Shown: positions 42,134 to 50,674, counted from the stretch's first letter. The stretch: 64,000 bases of DNA from Bacteroides sp. (GCF_029057325.1 NZ_JAICZW010000161.1:1-64000), one strand, 5' to 3'. Numbers and translations are program-made. The notes: generated from the sequence alone by a model not told the origin.

Positions 42134-43288
42134 TTATTCCAATCTGCGGGCACCGTCGCTGATGACAACATCGTAGATTTTCGGGCTTCTGCCGAATTTC
42201 TCTTTGAATTTGTCTTTTGCGTTTTCGATGAACGTGTTATACAGCTCTTCTTTTACCAGGTTGATGGTACAGCCGCCGAAACCGCCACCCATTACGCGTG
42301 AACCGGTTACGCCGCAATCGAAAGCGAGGTCGTTCAAGAAGTCCAATTCTTCGCAGCTTACTTCGTACAGCTTGCTCATGCCATGGTGTGTCTCATACAT
42401 CTTTTGGCCGACGGTTTCATAGTCACCTCTTTCCAGCGCGTCGCATACATCAAGTACGCGTTGAATCTCTTCGATGACATATTCCGCACGCATGAAGTCT
42501 TCTTCGCTGATGTCGGCTTTTGCTTCGTTCAGCATTTCCATGTTGACGTCACGCAGGAACTCTACATGCGGATGCTTCTTCTGAACGGCGGCAACAGCGG
42601 CTTCGCAGCTTTGGCGGCGCTTGTTGTAGGCAGAAGAGGCAAGCTCGTGCTTCACTACAGAATCTACGAGTACCAGACGGTAGCCCTTCGGATCAAACGG
42701 GAAGTATTGGTATTCCAATGAACGGCAATCCAGACGGATGAGGCTTCCTGCCTTGCCGAATACGGAAGCAAACTGGTCCATGATACCGCAGTTCACACCG
42801 CAATAGTTGTGTTCGGTAGCTTGTCCCACCTTAGCCAATTCAAACTTGTCGATTTTGTTGTCACCAAACAGGTCGTTTATGGCGTAAGCGTAAGTGCTTT
42901 CCAAAGCGGCGGAAGAGGACATACCGGCACCCAGAGGCACATCGCCTGCGAAAGCGGTATTGAATCCTTTTACGTCCACACCGCGTTTCATCATTTCCCG
43001 GCATACTCCGAAGATGTATCTAGCCCAGCTGGCGCGGGGAGCGTCTTCTTCGTTCAGGCCAAACTCTACATAGTCCTTCAGGTCGATGGAGTAGGCTTTT
43101 ACTATATCAGTGCCGTTCGGTTTGATTTCGGCCACCATTCCTTTGTCGATTGCTCCGGGGAATACAAAACCGCCATTATAATCAGTGTGTTCGCCAATGA
43201 GGTTGATGCGACCCGGAGAAGCGTAAACTGCTCCTGTAGTTCCGTCAAAGTGCTTGATGAAACGACTTCTTACGTATTCTATATCCAT
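42134..43288 (-). CDS. galK: Galactokinase (384 aa)
   Basis: Phosphorylates alpha-D-galactose to galactose 1-phosphate (Leloir pathway). GHMP-kinase motifs: substrate-binding GRINLIGEHTDYNGGFVFP (residues 26-44), ATP loop PLGAGMSSSAALE near 116, catalytic Asp in NYCGVNCGIMDQFAS, and C-terminal GGGFGGCTINLV near 345. Length typical. Last gene of galM-MFS-galK, 40 bp after the transporter. galT/galE are not in the window. Confidence 0.96.
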   Translation of the reverse strand: MDIEYVRSRFIKHFDGTTGAVYASPGRINLIGEHTDYNGGFVFPGAIDKGMVAEIKPNGTDIVKAYSIDLKDYVEFGLNEEDAPRASWARYIFGVCREMMKRGVDVKGFNTAFAGDVPLGAGMSSSAALESTYAYAINDLFGDNKIDKFELAKVGQATEHNYCGVNCGIMDQFASVFGKAGSLIRLDCRSLEYQYFPFDPKGYRLVLVDSVVKHELASSAYNKRRQSCEAAVAAVQKKHPHVEFLRDVNMEMLNEAKADISEEDFMRAEYVIEEIQRVLDVCDALERGDYETVGQKMYETHHGMSKLYEVSCEELDFLNDLAFDCGVTGSRVMGGGFGGCTINLVKEELYNTFIENAKDKFKEKFGRSPKIYDVVISDGARRLE

Positions 43289-43328
43289 GATATTAAAATT
43301 TTATAAGGTGAATAACTAGGATTCTTGA

Positions 43329-44594
43329 TTATTTTTTAGTGTTGATTCTTGAACCAACCAATGCGTAGAACAAAAGGTAAACAGCACAGAATACCACTAC
43401 CCAGAAGCTGTTGATGTAGCCGAATGCGTCTGCTACGGAAGCCTGGATTGCCATCATTACGGCGCAACCGAATACCATTGTCATAAAAATACCGCTGGCG
43501 ATAGCCGTATATTTGCCAAGACCTTCAACAGCCATATTGAAGATAGCACCCCACATAACGGATGTGCAAAGGCCAACCAGCAGGAATGAGAAGATACCCA
43601 TAGGAATAGGTGCCCAAATAACTTCAAGTTTACCCCAATCCACACCGGGGAAGCTGACTTGTGTGTCGGGTGCAAACATACCGAAGAGTACCAAAAGGAT
43701 GGTGATGGTAGAAACGGTAGTGATCATGGTGCGTGCGCTTACCTTGTTACCGATGCTTGCACCTACGAAACGGCCGATGAGCATCATGAACCAATATACT
43801 GCTACAATCATACCTGCTGTGCCGGCAGCGATTCCACAATCTGAAATCAGATAGAGGTTCACAAAGTTGGGAACACCCACTTCGATACCCATATAAAGGA
43901 AAATACCCAGCGTACCGAGAGCGAAGTGACGGTAGCTCATGGCTCCCTTGATAAGAGAAACTTCAACAGGAGCCTGTTCGGGTTCTTCGATCTTGGTGAA
44001 GAGGATAACGATGAATGCAATCACAAAGATGGCAAGGGCAATCATCAGGGCGGGAGTAGCGTCCGCGATTTTAGCTTTGGTAGCATCTGCAATCAAAGCA
44101 CCCATCAGGATGTAGCAAGCCACGGCAGCGGTAGAGTTGAATACACCACCGATTTGAATCAGCTGGTTACCTTTGTTACCGCCACCACCAAGAAGGTTGA
44201 GCATGGGGTTTACAACGCAGTTGAGGATACACATGCAGAGACCTGAGATGAAAGCACCCACGAGGTAAACGCCGAATACGAGGCCGAGATTGGCCTGCGC
44301 ATCCAATTGGCCGCTGTACCACTGAATCAGAATGCCGACCATGCCGACAATAAGTCCGATAAGTGCTGTTTTCTTGTAGCCGTACTTGGCGATGAGCATA
44401 CCTGCCGGGATACCCATAATCAGGTAGGCCACAAAGTTTCCGTAGTTGCCGATTTGAGCGAGTACGTTAGAAATTTCGCCTTGGTTTTTGATAATAGTTG
44501 CCATCGGTGTACACAGGTTCGTCACGAAAGCAATCATTGCAAAGAGTGCAATCATGATAATGATGGCTCCCCATTGTTTTTTTTGTTGACTCAT
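43329..44594 (-). CDS. MFS sugar transporter, glucose/galactose (FucP-like) type (421 aa)
   Basis: Twelve-helix inner-membrane symporter. Helices are visible throughout, beginning IIIMIALFAMIAFVTNLCTP. Characteristic of the FHS (FucP/GluP) branch are NFVAYLIMGIPAGMLIAKYGYKKT after TM2 and the VNPMLNLLGGGGNKGNQLIQ loop region. The second half has GVPNFVNLYLI and YWFMMLIGRFVGA. Length 421 aa fits. Between galM (39 bp) and galK (40 bp), so galactose is the most likely substrate. Confidence 0.9.
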   Translation of the reverse strand: MSQQKKQWGAIIIMIALFAMIAFVTNLCTPMATIIKNQGEISNVLAQIGNYGNFVAYLIMGIPAGMLIAKYGYKKTALIGLIVGMVGILIQWYSGQLDAQANLGLVFGVYLVGAFISGLCMCILNCVVNPMLNLLGGGGNKGNQLIQIGGVFNSTAAVACYILMGALIADATKAKIADATPALMIALAIFVIAFIVILFTKIEEPEQAPVEVSLIKGAMSYRHFALGTLGIFLYMGIEVGVPNFVNLYLISDCGIAAGTAGMIVAVYWFMMLIGRFVGASIGNKVSARTMITTVSTITILLVLFGMFAPDTQVSFPGVDWGKLEVIWAPIPMGIFSFLLVGLCTSVMWGAIFNMAVEGLGKYTAIASGIFMTMVFGCAVMMAIQASVADAFGYINSFWVVVFCAVYLLFYALVGSRINTKK

Positions 44595-44633
44595 GATAAT
44601 TGAAATGTTGAATTTTTATTAATAAATTTATGA

Positions 44634-45731
44634 TTATTCTTGTACGCCGAATTTGTAAACCGTTATTTGCTGGTACTCGTCGCCCGGTAGCAGTACGGCC
44701 GACGGGAAGTGCGTCTTGTTGGGCGTGTCGGGGAAGCATTGTGCTTCAAAGCAGACGGCGCTTCTTGCCGGGAAGGTGGCTCCGTGTGCGCCTTCAAAGC
44801 CGCCGAGCCAGTTGCCGGTATAGAGCTGTACGCCGTTTTCGGTGGTATAGACCTCCATGGTGCGTCCGCTGTTCGGTTCCACGCAAGTGGCGGCCAGGCT
44901 CAATTCGCCCATTTCTGTTTTGTTCAGCACATAGCAGTGATCGTAGCCTGTGCCGTTTACCAGCTGGGGATGCTTTTCGTCAATGCGTTCGCCGATGGTG
45001 TGGGGCGTGCGGAAGTCCATGGGGGTGCCTTCCACTTTCAGAATCTCGCCGGTAGGTATGGATACTTCATCAATGGGGACATAGAAATCGGCATTGATGG
45101 TAAGTATGTTGTTCAGTACGGTAGGAGTGGGGGTGCCGATACCGGCCAGGTTGAAGAAGCCGTGGTTGGTCAGATTGACAATGGTGGCTTTGTCGGTAGT
45201 GGCGCGGTATTCCATGACCAGGGCGTTGGTGTCATCTTCCAGCCGGTAGGTCATTTCCACTTCCAGTTTTCCGGGAAAACCCTCTTCGCCATCGGCGGAG
45301 GTGTAGTTGAAGATGACGGTTGACGGGTCCGGCTGGGTGGCGTCCCATACACGGGCATGGAAGCCGGTCGGACCACCGTGCAGCGAGTTGGGGCCGTTAT
45401 TGATGGTCAGCTCGTGCTCCTCGCCGTACAGGGTGAATTTTCCTTTGGCTATTCGGTTGCCGTAGCGGCCGATGGTGGTGTTCAAGAAAGGTTCCGGACT
45501 GTTGATGACGTGGTCGATGCTGTCATGTCCTAATATCACGTTGGCGTAGTTGCCGTTTTTGTCGGGTACCATGATGGAAAGGATGGCGCATCCATAGTTT
45601 GTTACTGCCACTTCCATCCCTTGGGCGTTTTTCAGGATATACAAATCCGTCTTTTTATTGTCTATTTCCCTTTGGAAATCTTCTTGTCTCAAACCGGACA
45701 AGTTATTTTCTGCGGTTGTAGTGTTTATCAT
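44634..45731 (-). CDS. galM: Aldose 1-epimerase (mutarotase, 365 aa)
   Basis: Interconverts alpha and beta anomers of galactose and glucose before galactokinase. ATG at 45731 (MINTTTAENNLSG). Motifs: VTNYGCAILSI, TIGRYGNRIAKGKF, NGPNSLHGGPTGF with the first conserved His, LTNHGFFNLAG with the catalytic His near residue 183, and the C-terminal catalytic Glu in VCFEAQCFPDTPNK near 322. No signal peptide, so cytosolic, unlike some secreted mutarotases of this genus. First gene of the galactose operon. Confidence 0.94.
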   Translation of the reverse strand: MINTTTAENNLSGLRQEDFQREIDNKKTDLYILKNAQGMEVAVTNYGCAILSIMVPDKNGNYANVILGHDSIDHVINSPEPFLNTTIGRYGNRIAKGKFTLYGEEHELTINNGPNSLHGGPTGFHARVWDATQPDPSTVIFNYTSADGEEGFPGKLEVEMTYRLEDDTNALVMEYRATTDKATIVNLTNHGFFNLAGIGTPTPTVLNNILTINADFYVPIDEVSIPTGEILKVEGTPMDFRTPHTIGERIDEKHPQLVNGTGYDHCYVLNKTEMGELSLAATCVEPNSGRTMEVYTTENGVQLYTGNWLGGFEGAHGATFPARSAVCFEAQCFPDTPNKTHFPSAVLLPGDEYQQITVYKFGVQE

Positions 45732-45866
45732 AATTTGGGGTATCAATTAAATTTCTTGCAAATAAAAAGAAATTCTTTCGTTTCCCCAAGTAAAAAGAAA
45801 AGAATGTGGCGAACATTTTAGGAAAGTTTAGCGTTTAACAAATGGAAGGCAAATTGATATTTTTTG

Positions 45867-45874
45867 TATGTTTG
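45867..45874 (+). promoter_or_regulatory. Probable -7 element of manA
   Basis: TATGTTTG matches TAnnTTTG, 57 nt before the ATG at 45931. The -33 half is not clear. Confidence 0.4.
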
Positions 45875-45930
45875 TCCCCATAATCTTAAAAACACACATT
45901 TTTAATAGAAAGTTTTAATTAGAAAAACGA

Positions 45931-46902
45931 ATGTATCCTTTAAAATTTGAGCCTGTTTTGAAGCAAACGCTTTGGGGAGGCGACAAGATCATTCCATTCA
46001 AACATTTGAATGAAACCCTTGCCAATGTGGGCGAGAGCTGGGAAGTGTCGGCTGTAGAAGGCAGCGAGTCTGTAGTGGCCAATGGTGCCGACAAGGGATT
46101 GACTCTGCCGGAAATGGTCCGGAGGTATAAGGAAGAGCTGGTGGGAGAGGCCAACTATGCCCGCTTCGGCACGAAGTTTCCTTTGCTGATAAAGTTCATT
46201 GACGCGAAGCAGGATTTGTCCATCCAGGTGCATCCCGGGGATGAGTTGGCTAAGAAGCGCCACAACAGTTTCGGCAAAAATGAAATGTGGTATGTTGTTT
46301 CTGCCGACAAGGGAGCCAAGCTGATTTCCGGCTTTGCAGAACAGATTACTCCGAAAGAGTATAAGGAGAGGGTATATAATGGCACATTTGCCGAAGTGTT
46401 GCAGACCAGCGATGTGGCGGCGGGTGATGTGTTTTATGTTCCTGCCGGACGTGTGCACGGAATCGGTGCGGGGGCTTTTGTGGCCGAGATACAGCAGACT
46501 TCGGACATTACGTATCGCATCTTCGACTACAACCGCAAGGACAAGGATGGCAAGACGCGTGAATTGCATACCAGCCAGGCGATTGATGCCATCAACTTCG
46601 CGGATGTGCAGGATGATTTCCGCACAAACTACGAACGTGTGCAGAACGAGCCTGTGGAAATGGTGGCAAGTCCCTATTTCACCACCTCCATTTATGATAT
46701 GACGGAAGAGATTACCTGCGACTATTCGGAATTGGACTCGTTCGTTATCCTCATCTGTGTGGAAGGTGCCTGTCGCATCACGGACAACGAAAAGAATGAG
46801 ATTACCGTGCAGGCGGGCGAAACGATTCTGCTTCCGGCTACTACGCAAGAAGTGACCATCGTGCCGGACGGCAGTGTGAAGTTGCTTGAAACTTACGTCT
46901 GA
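45931..46902 (+). CDS. manA: Mannose-6-phosphate isomerase, class I (323 aa)
   Basis: Zinc enzyme interconverting fructose 6-phosphate and mannose 6-phosphate, feeding GDP-sugar and capsule synthesis or mannose use. Short bacterial form: LWGGDKIIPF near the start, zinc-binding IQVHPGDELAKKRHN and FGKNEMWYV (residues about 89-116), and the third block GRVHGIGAGAFVAEIQQTSD with ITYRIFDYNRKD near 170-200. Length of about 320 aa is typical for this Bacillus-like class. Monocistronic; divergent from galM, followed by a hairpin. Confidence 0.94.
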   Translation: MYPLKFEPVLKQTLWGGDKIIPFKHLNETLANVGESWEVSAVEGSESVVANGADKGLTLPEMVRRYKEELVGEANYARFGTKFPLLIKFIDAKQDLSIQVHPGDELAKKRHNSFGKNEMWYVVSADKGAKLISGFAEQITPKEYKERVYNGTFAEVLQTSDVAAGDVFYVPAGRVHGIGAGAFVAEIQQTSDITYRIFDYNRKDKDGKTRELHTSQAIDAINFADVQDDFRTNYERVQNEPVEMVASPYFTTSIYDMTEEITCDYSELDSFVILICVEGACRITDNEKNEITVQAGETILLPATTQEVTIVPDGSVKLLETYV

Positions 46903-46936
46903 TTTTCTCTAAAAAGCCTATGTAGTTACATTCTTC

Positions 46937-46997
46937 AGAAGCAGATGGCGCAGATAATGCGGATTTTTTCCTTGATTTATCTGTGTTATCTGCTTCT
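46937..46997. terminator. Hairpin with tandem-unit arms after manA
   Basis: AGAAGCAGATGGCGCAGATAA at the left and TTATCTGTGTTATCTGCTTC at the right pair over about 17 bp with a T-rich loop. Each arm holds two CAGAT units. It probably ends manA transcription. The rest of 46903-47248 contains the repeat at 47091 and nothing else recognisable. Confidence 0.6.
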
Positions 46998-47090
46998 TTA
47001 TGAAATGCATTCAATGATATGATATTGCATTGTTTGTATCACGGAAAATAATATGTAGGTGTGCAGGATAATAATGAGATGATAGATTTT

Positions 47091-47160
47091 AGGCACGGAT
47101 TACATGGATTTCACGGGTTCATTAAGAAGAAAACCGTGTAAATCCGTGCAATCCGTGCCT
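47091..47160. repeat. Palindromic repeat, CACGGATT family
   Basis: Left arm AGGCACGGATTACATGGATT and TCACGGG, right arm CCGTGTAAATCCGTGCAATC and CGTGCCT. Between convergent manA and the 47.2 kb gene; could terminate either transcript. Confidence 0.85.
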
Positions 47161-47248
47161 AAAAGAAAGCGAGAGGCATGTTTTGACACGCCTGCATTGT
47201 TTGAAATGTAAGCCTAAATACGATGTATCATAGTAAAGGCCTGCTTTC

Positions 47249-47509
47249 CTATTTCTTCTTCCTGAACATCCTTCTGAAACTTCGCATCAGTTTCACCCCC
47301 ACCATCACACCGTCAAAAATCGCCATGCCGGTATTGAATGTTCTCATTACGGCATTGGTCTTGTCTTTTGCGGGCTCCAGTGGAGCGAAAATCTCATGCG
47401 CGAGTGTGGTCATTACCTCTTTTTGCCGGTTGAGCTGTTTGCGCAGTTCGGCTTTTTGTGCGGCAATGCTTTCCAATGTAGCGGGAATGTGGTTGAGGGT
47501 ATTATCCAT
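47249..47509 (-). CDS. Small hypothetical protein (86 aa), third gene of the YtxH operon
   Basis: Soluble or peripheral helical protein: an amphipathic coiled-coil-like N half (ESIAAQKAELRKQLNRQKEV) and a basic C terminus (LMRSFRRMFRKKK). A weakly hydrophobic segment (GMAIFDGVMVGVKLM) precedes the basic end. No known function. It starts 12 bp after the holin-like gene. Confidence 0.75.
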   Translation of the reverse strand: MDNTLNHIPATLESIAAQKAELRKQLNRQKEVMTTLAHEIFAPLEPAKDKTNAVMRTFNTGMAIFDGVMVGVKLMRSFRRMFRKKK

Positions 47510-47521
47510 CGGAGTTTCGAT

Positions 47522-47884
47522 TTAGTTGGTTGTGTCATCTAAAAACAGGCCTGCAATCAGTTTCACGGTCGGGTCGATAATCAGCTTTTTGCGGAACATG
47601 ACGAGCAATACGATGAGCAGGATGTGGAAAAGCGCAATGACGGCAAAACTCATCATCAGCCCGCCTACCAGCGGTGCCAGCACATAGACCAGCGTGAACG
47701 ACAGGTGAAACAGAACCACTACGCCAAGCACGATGACCAGTAGTACCAGCAGAAGCGTGGAAAGCAGTTTGGAGAGCTTTTCGGCAACTTCCAGTTTGGT
47801 ATATTCTTTTTGCAGTTCCAGATACTTCTTGAATTCCAGGAACAATTGCTGTATGTTTTCGATGCTTTTATCAGTTGCGAACAT
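47522..47884 (-). CDS. Phage_holin_3_6 / YqjE-like membrane protein (120 aa)
   Basis: Starts with an amphipathic helix (YLELQKEYTKLEVAEKL) followed by two strong membrane helices (TLLLVLLVIVLGVVVLFHL; VLAPLVGGLMMSFAVIAL) and a third weaker one (FHILLIVLLVMF), ending in basic residues. This is the pattern of the putative Actinobacterial Holin-X/YqjE family. Despite the holin name these proteins are chromosomal, and they pair with YtxH-type proteins in stress-related operons. No lysin or phage gene is near, so I do not infer a prophage. Confidence 0.8.
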   Translation of the reverse strand: MFATDKSIENIQQLFLEFKKYLELQKEYTKLEVAEKLSKLLSTLLLVLLVIVLGVVVLFHLSFTLVYVLAPLVGGLMMSFAVIALFHILLIVLLVMFRKKLIIDPTVKLIAGLFLDDTTN

Positions 47885-47905
47885 AGTGGCTCTGTTTTTA
47901 AGTTC

Positions 47906-48115
47906 TTACTCGGCTACTTCACCTTTGATTTCGGATGCGATTTCATCCACCAGGTCTTTCATCTCGTTGTGATTCAGGCGGATGCCTTTCTTGCGCAGAA
48001 TGTCTGCGATTTTACTACGGGTATCTTCTCCCTTTTCAGGAGCGAATAAAATACCAAAAGCCGCGCCTACTGCCGCGCCGCCCAAAAAAGCTGCCAATAC
48101 ATTTAATCCTTTCAT
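47906..48115 (-). CDS. YtxH-domain protein (69 aa)
   Basis: An N-terminal glycine/alanine-rich helix (LAAFLGGAAVGAAFGILFAP) is directly followed by EKGEDTRSKI, the signature of the YtxH domain (G-x-L-F-A-P-x-x-G). The short acidic helical tail is longer than average by one helix. First gene of a three-gene operon with the holin-like protein and the 86-aa protein. General-stress or envelope role is inferred from the family only. Confidence 0.85.
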   Translation of the reverse strand: MKGLNVLAAFLGGAAVGAAFGILFAPEKGEDTRSKIADILRKKGIRLNHNEMKDLVDEIASEIKGEVAE

Positions 48116-48149
48116 AATGTTTCCTTTCTTTTTTTAGAGGTTCATACAG

Positions 48150-48157
48150 CAAAGCTA
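48150..48157 (-). promoter_or_regulatory. Probable -7 element of the YtxH operon
   Basis: TAGCTTTG on the minus strand, 35 nt before the ATG at 48115. No clear TTTG upstream. Confidence 0.4.
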
Positions 48158-48223
48158 ACAATTATTTTCAAGGAATTGTTCATGCCACCTTTCTTTTTTT
48201 TGAAAATATCGTGCCGCCTTTTC

Positions 48224-48691
48224 TTAAAAGTTTGCTACTTCGTAGTATTTGAAGAAGTAGTAAAATGCCACTTTATGCCATTTCGTAAGATCTTTGTCAC
48301 CCGACAAAATAGAGGAGAGGGTGCATTTGTCAATGCCTGTATAGTTGCTCAGGTGTTTGGCTTTGATACTTAGTTTCTCCATACGGTTTTTGAGCCAAGT
48401 GACAGTGATGTTGTCGATGTCTTTTCGGTCGAAGTTGACAGCCGAAACCGTCAGCTTCCAATCTTCGGGAATCTCACCCTTGAACATTTCGCGTACACGA
48501 TCGGCCAGTTCCTTTTTGGAGAGGAACTTGCCGTTGACTAAATCTTTTTGTTCGGCGCGTACTATCAGACGGCCTTCTTCGTATGAAACTATTTCAACGA
48601 CGATGTGTGCCATACGGCGATACTGCTTAGCGAATTCTTCAAGTCGCTTTTTAACCTCGGCAGTAAGAGGAAGTGATTCTAAATTTTTCAT
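48224..48691 (-). CDS. Protein with C-terminal HTH-like region (155 aa), possible antitoxin/regulator
   Basis: Not recognised by name. The N half (MKNLESLPLTAEVKKRLEEF and VVEIVSYEEGRLIVRAEQ) is mixed alpha/beta; a middle segment holds FLSKKELADRVREMFKGEIP. The C-terminal 55 residues look like a helix-turn-helix of the Cro/XRE kind (LSIKAKHLSNYTGIDKCT, then LSSILSGDKDLTKWHKVAFY). It is second in an operon behind the 111-aa gene (75 bp gap). The operon promoter is overlaid by a perfect palindrome. A 14-nt copy of half of that palindrome (AAAAGTTTGCTACT) recurs at 48227-48240, at the very end of this gene. Autoregulation by this protein is therefore a natural hypothesis. Confidence 0.7.
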   Translation of the reverse strand: MKNLESLPLTAEVKKRLEEFAKQYRRMAHIVVEIVSYEEGRLIVRAEQKDLVNGKFLSKKELADRVREMFKGEIPEDWKLTVSAVNFDRKDIDNITVTWLKNRMEKLSIKAKHLSNYTGIDKCTLSSILSGDKDLTKWHKVAFYYFFKYYEVANF

Positions 48692-48766
48692 AATGTCATC
48701 TATTTACGATTTGACAATCGGGTTGTTGTTTGCTTTTTTTTAAGTAGGGGATATACTCCCACCAAA

Positions 48767-49102
48767 TCACAATTTGATAAGTCTTAGCTCTCTTAAGTCG
48801 AAAATAGCAATCTGCTTGTTTTTACGCCCGAATTGCTTGGCTTCTTCAAGGTTGGTGAAAATTCGGATGCTGTCAAAGTAGAATTGCTCATTCTCTTCGT
48901 TCAGCCATCCGCCGACCTTCTTTTCGTGGCTTAAAGCATGGTTAAGAACTCTTTTCAGCCCTTCTTCTCCGAAACTGTCTTGTGTGTCGAAGTAGGCGAC
49001 CGAAATACCTTTTGTGACCTTTTTTAAGGTTGTCAGGTCAACCGTGAATCCCAAAGGATTCTCCTTGGCTATCTCGAGAATAGCCGAAATTAAATGTTCC
49101 AT
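48767..49102 (-). CDS. Hypothetical protein (111 aa), first gene of putative toxin-antitoxin-like operon
   Basis: Soluble alpha/beta protein. Recognisable stretches are GFTVDLTTLKKVTKGISVAY, KKVGGWLNEENEQFYFDSI and RIFTNLEEAKQFGRKNKQIA followed by IFDL. From memory, proteins with this GGW..FYFDS..FGRxNxQxAIxDL pattern are widespread as small accessory genes in phages, plasmids and conjugative elements, without known activity. The pairing with an HTH-containing gene under a palindromic operator resembles toxin-antitoxin organisation. No catalytic residues of a known toxin family are visible. Confidence 0.7.
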   Translation of the reverse strand: MEHLISAILEIAKENPLGFTVDLTTLKKVTKGISVAYFDTQDSFGEEGLKRVLNHALSHEKKVGGWLNEENEQFYFDSIRIFTNLEEAKQFGRKNKQIAIFDLRELRLIKL

Positions 49103-49142
49103 AATGTAAAGAACTTATGCGGACGTCACCCGCGTTTGTCAT

Positions 49143-49185
49143 GACTATGCAAATATAGTCAAAAGTTTGCTACTGGCAAACTTTT
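49143..49185 (-). promoter_or_regulatory. Promoter with operator palindromes for the 49.1 kb two-gene operon
   Basis: Minus strand TTTG (49180-49177), exactly 19 nt, TATATTTG (49157-49150): perfect consensus. The -33 box lies within a 25-bp palindrome AAAAGTTTGC-TACTG-GCAAACTTTT (49161-49185, 10-bp arms without mismatch). The -7 box lies within GACTAT-N6-ATAGTC (49143-49160). A repressor bound here would block polymerase. Confidence 0.8.
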
Positions 49186-49220
49186 AAGGCCGTTTTTTGC
49201 CTTGAAATCATTGTCGCTAC

Positions 49221-49332
49221 ACGGCTCTTTAAAGTTTGTTTTCATTTTTCAGACGCGGATTGAGCGGATTGGGCGGATTATTTATGTAGCTGATAAAAAT
49301 AAAATCCGCTTTATCCGCTCAATCCGCGTCTG
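49221..49332. repeat. Duplicated palindromic segment, copy 1 (GCGGATT type)
   Basis: ACGGCTCTTT, then TTTTCATTTTTCAGA, then a palindrome with arms CAGACGCGGATTGAGCGGATT and ATCCGCTCAATCCGCGTCTG (49250-49332). The same segment recurs at 49821-49936. Arms consist of 9-nt GCGGATTGA-like units. Confidence 0.8.
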
Positions 49333-49494
49333 GAAAATGTGCTTATGCAAGCTTATCATTGCTTCGGCGCATTCTCAACGAAAAATCATAATTGTTTACA
49401 CGATATATCTCATTCCTCCAAAATACCTTTCTCCCTGTTTTTTCTTTCCGCGTCTCATCCGGCTCTTTTCTGCTCCATAGTTTCTTCGGTGTTT

Positions 49495-49559
49495 CTTCGG
49501 ACGTTCTTCGGACATTCTTCGGTCCTAGGGAGTGGAGTTTGTCCGAAGAACGTCCGAAG
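49495..49559. repeat. Palindrome with 19-bp perfect arms built from 11-nt units
   Basis: CTTCGGACGTTCTTCGGAC (49495-49513) and GTCCGAAGAACGTCCGAAG (49541-49559) are perfect complements with a 27-nt loop. Further TTCTTCGG units precede the left arm from 49482. The surrounding 1-kb gap (49103-50128) has no convincing gene. Confidence 0.85.
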
Positions 49560-49820
49560 CCGAATAGGCCCTGGTAGGGGTGGGACAGGAAGCGGATAGG
49601 GAGAACCGCGTAGAAAAGGGGGGAAGGCCATTTTTTCACCGGAATCGGCCGGCTGCGAAAATGAGTCATGAAAATGTTTTACATTCCTTTCGGGGCGCGT
49701 GAAGCGTCCGGCTCAATGCCCCTCTCGCATCCGTTGGCAATTGGTCAATCCATTCGCAGGATATTTCGGTTTGACTATAACTCCTTCTAATTCCTTTCAA
49801 TGAAGCCGGGTGAAAGAATC

Positions 49821-49936
49821 ACGGCTCTTTCATTGAAAGTCGTTTTCATTTTTCAGATGCGGATTTAACGGATTGGACGGATTATTTATTCAGTTGATAA
49901 AAATAAAATCCGCTTTATCCGCTCAATCCGCGTCTG
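49821..49936. repeat. Duplicated palindromic segment, copy 2 (GCGGATT type)
   Basis: Second copy of the 49221 segment with small changes. The palindrome core is 49854-49936 with arms CAGATGCGGATTTAACGGATT and ATCCGCTCAATCCGCGTCTG. The loop GATAAAAATAAAATCCGCTT is identical to copy 1. Confidence 0.8.
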
Positions 49937-50128
49937 AAAAATAAGTGTAAGTCCTAAATGAAAGATCCGTGGTGGTGAAAGAATAAAGTTTTTGCAGATT
50001 ATTCTTTGACAGGTGGCGAAATTTCTATTAATTTGCCGTCTGAAAGTGCGGTGGCTGAAAAATCAGGGCACTTGCGTGAAAATTTGATAGCGGATAGAAA
50101 TAGTATAATCAATAAAAATAATCTGAAA

Positions 50129-50617
50129 ATGAAAAAATTAGCTGTATTGGGAATGGGCGTATGTATCGCTTTGGCATTCTCTTCTTGCAAATCAAGTGAA
50201 AGTGCTTATAAGAAAGCATACGAAAAGGCTAAACAGCAGGAGTTGGCTGAGCCGCAGCAGACGGAACCTGTTGTACAGGAAGTGGCCGCCCCTGTAGAAG
50301 TAAAGGTGGTAGAAAGCGCGCCGGTGGGTGTACGTCAGGAGAAGGTGACCGTTGTATCCGGCGGAGTATTGAAGAAGTTCAGCGTGGTTTGCGGAGCATA
50401 CAGCGTGAAAGCCAATGCCGAAGGCGTAAAAGGAACATTGGTGAATGAGAATTATGCGGCAATGGTGGTTTACAATGCGGAACGCAACCTGTATCGGGTG
50501 GTTATCGGCACCTTTGATGACCGCGCGTCGGCAGAAAGCTTGCGTGACTCGTTCAAGGCGCAACACCCCTCGAATGCCGACTATCAGAAGGCTTGGCTGC
50601 TGTATAGCGCCGAATGA
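50129..50617 (+). CDS. SPOR-domain lipoprotein (162 aa)
   Basis: ATG at 50129 gives a lipoprotein signal (AVLGMGVCIALAFSSC, Cys near residue 20). A low-complexity Pro/Glu/Val linker (about residues 38-75) leads to a C-terminal SPOR domain (about 85-162: VVCGAYSVKANAEGVKGTL, YRVVIGTFDDRASAESLRD). SPOR domains bind denuded septal peptidoglycan, so a division-site or cell-wall role is likely. The upstream in-frame extension to 50006 runs through non-coding sequence. Single gene followed by a palindromic repeat. Confidence 0.85.
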   Translation: MKKLAVLGMGVCIALAFSSCKSSESAYKKAYEKAKQQELAEPQQTEPVVQEVAAPVEVKVVESAPVGVRQEKVTVVSGGVLKKFSVVCGAYSVKANAEGVKGTLVNENYAAMVVYNAERNLYRVVIGTFDDRASAESLRDSFKAQHPSNADYQKAWLLYSAE

Positions 50618-50674
50618 TAGAGTCGGACGGATTGCCCGAAAGTCTTGTCATCGCTTACGTAATGGTATGATTTT

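Noticed and set aside
47522..47884. Prophage lysis gene (holin)
   Set aside because: The protein is of the chromosomal YqjE/Holin-X type, lies in an operon with YtxH, and has no lysin or structural phage genes around it.
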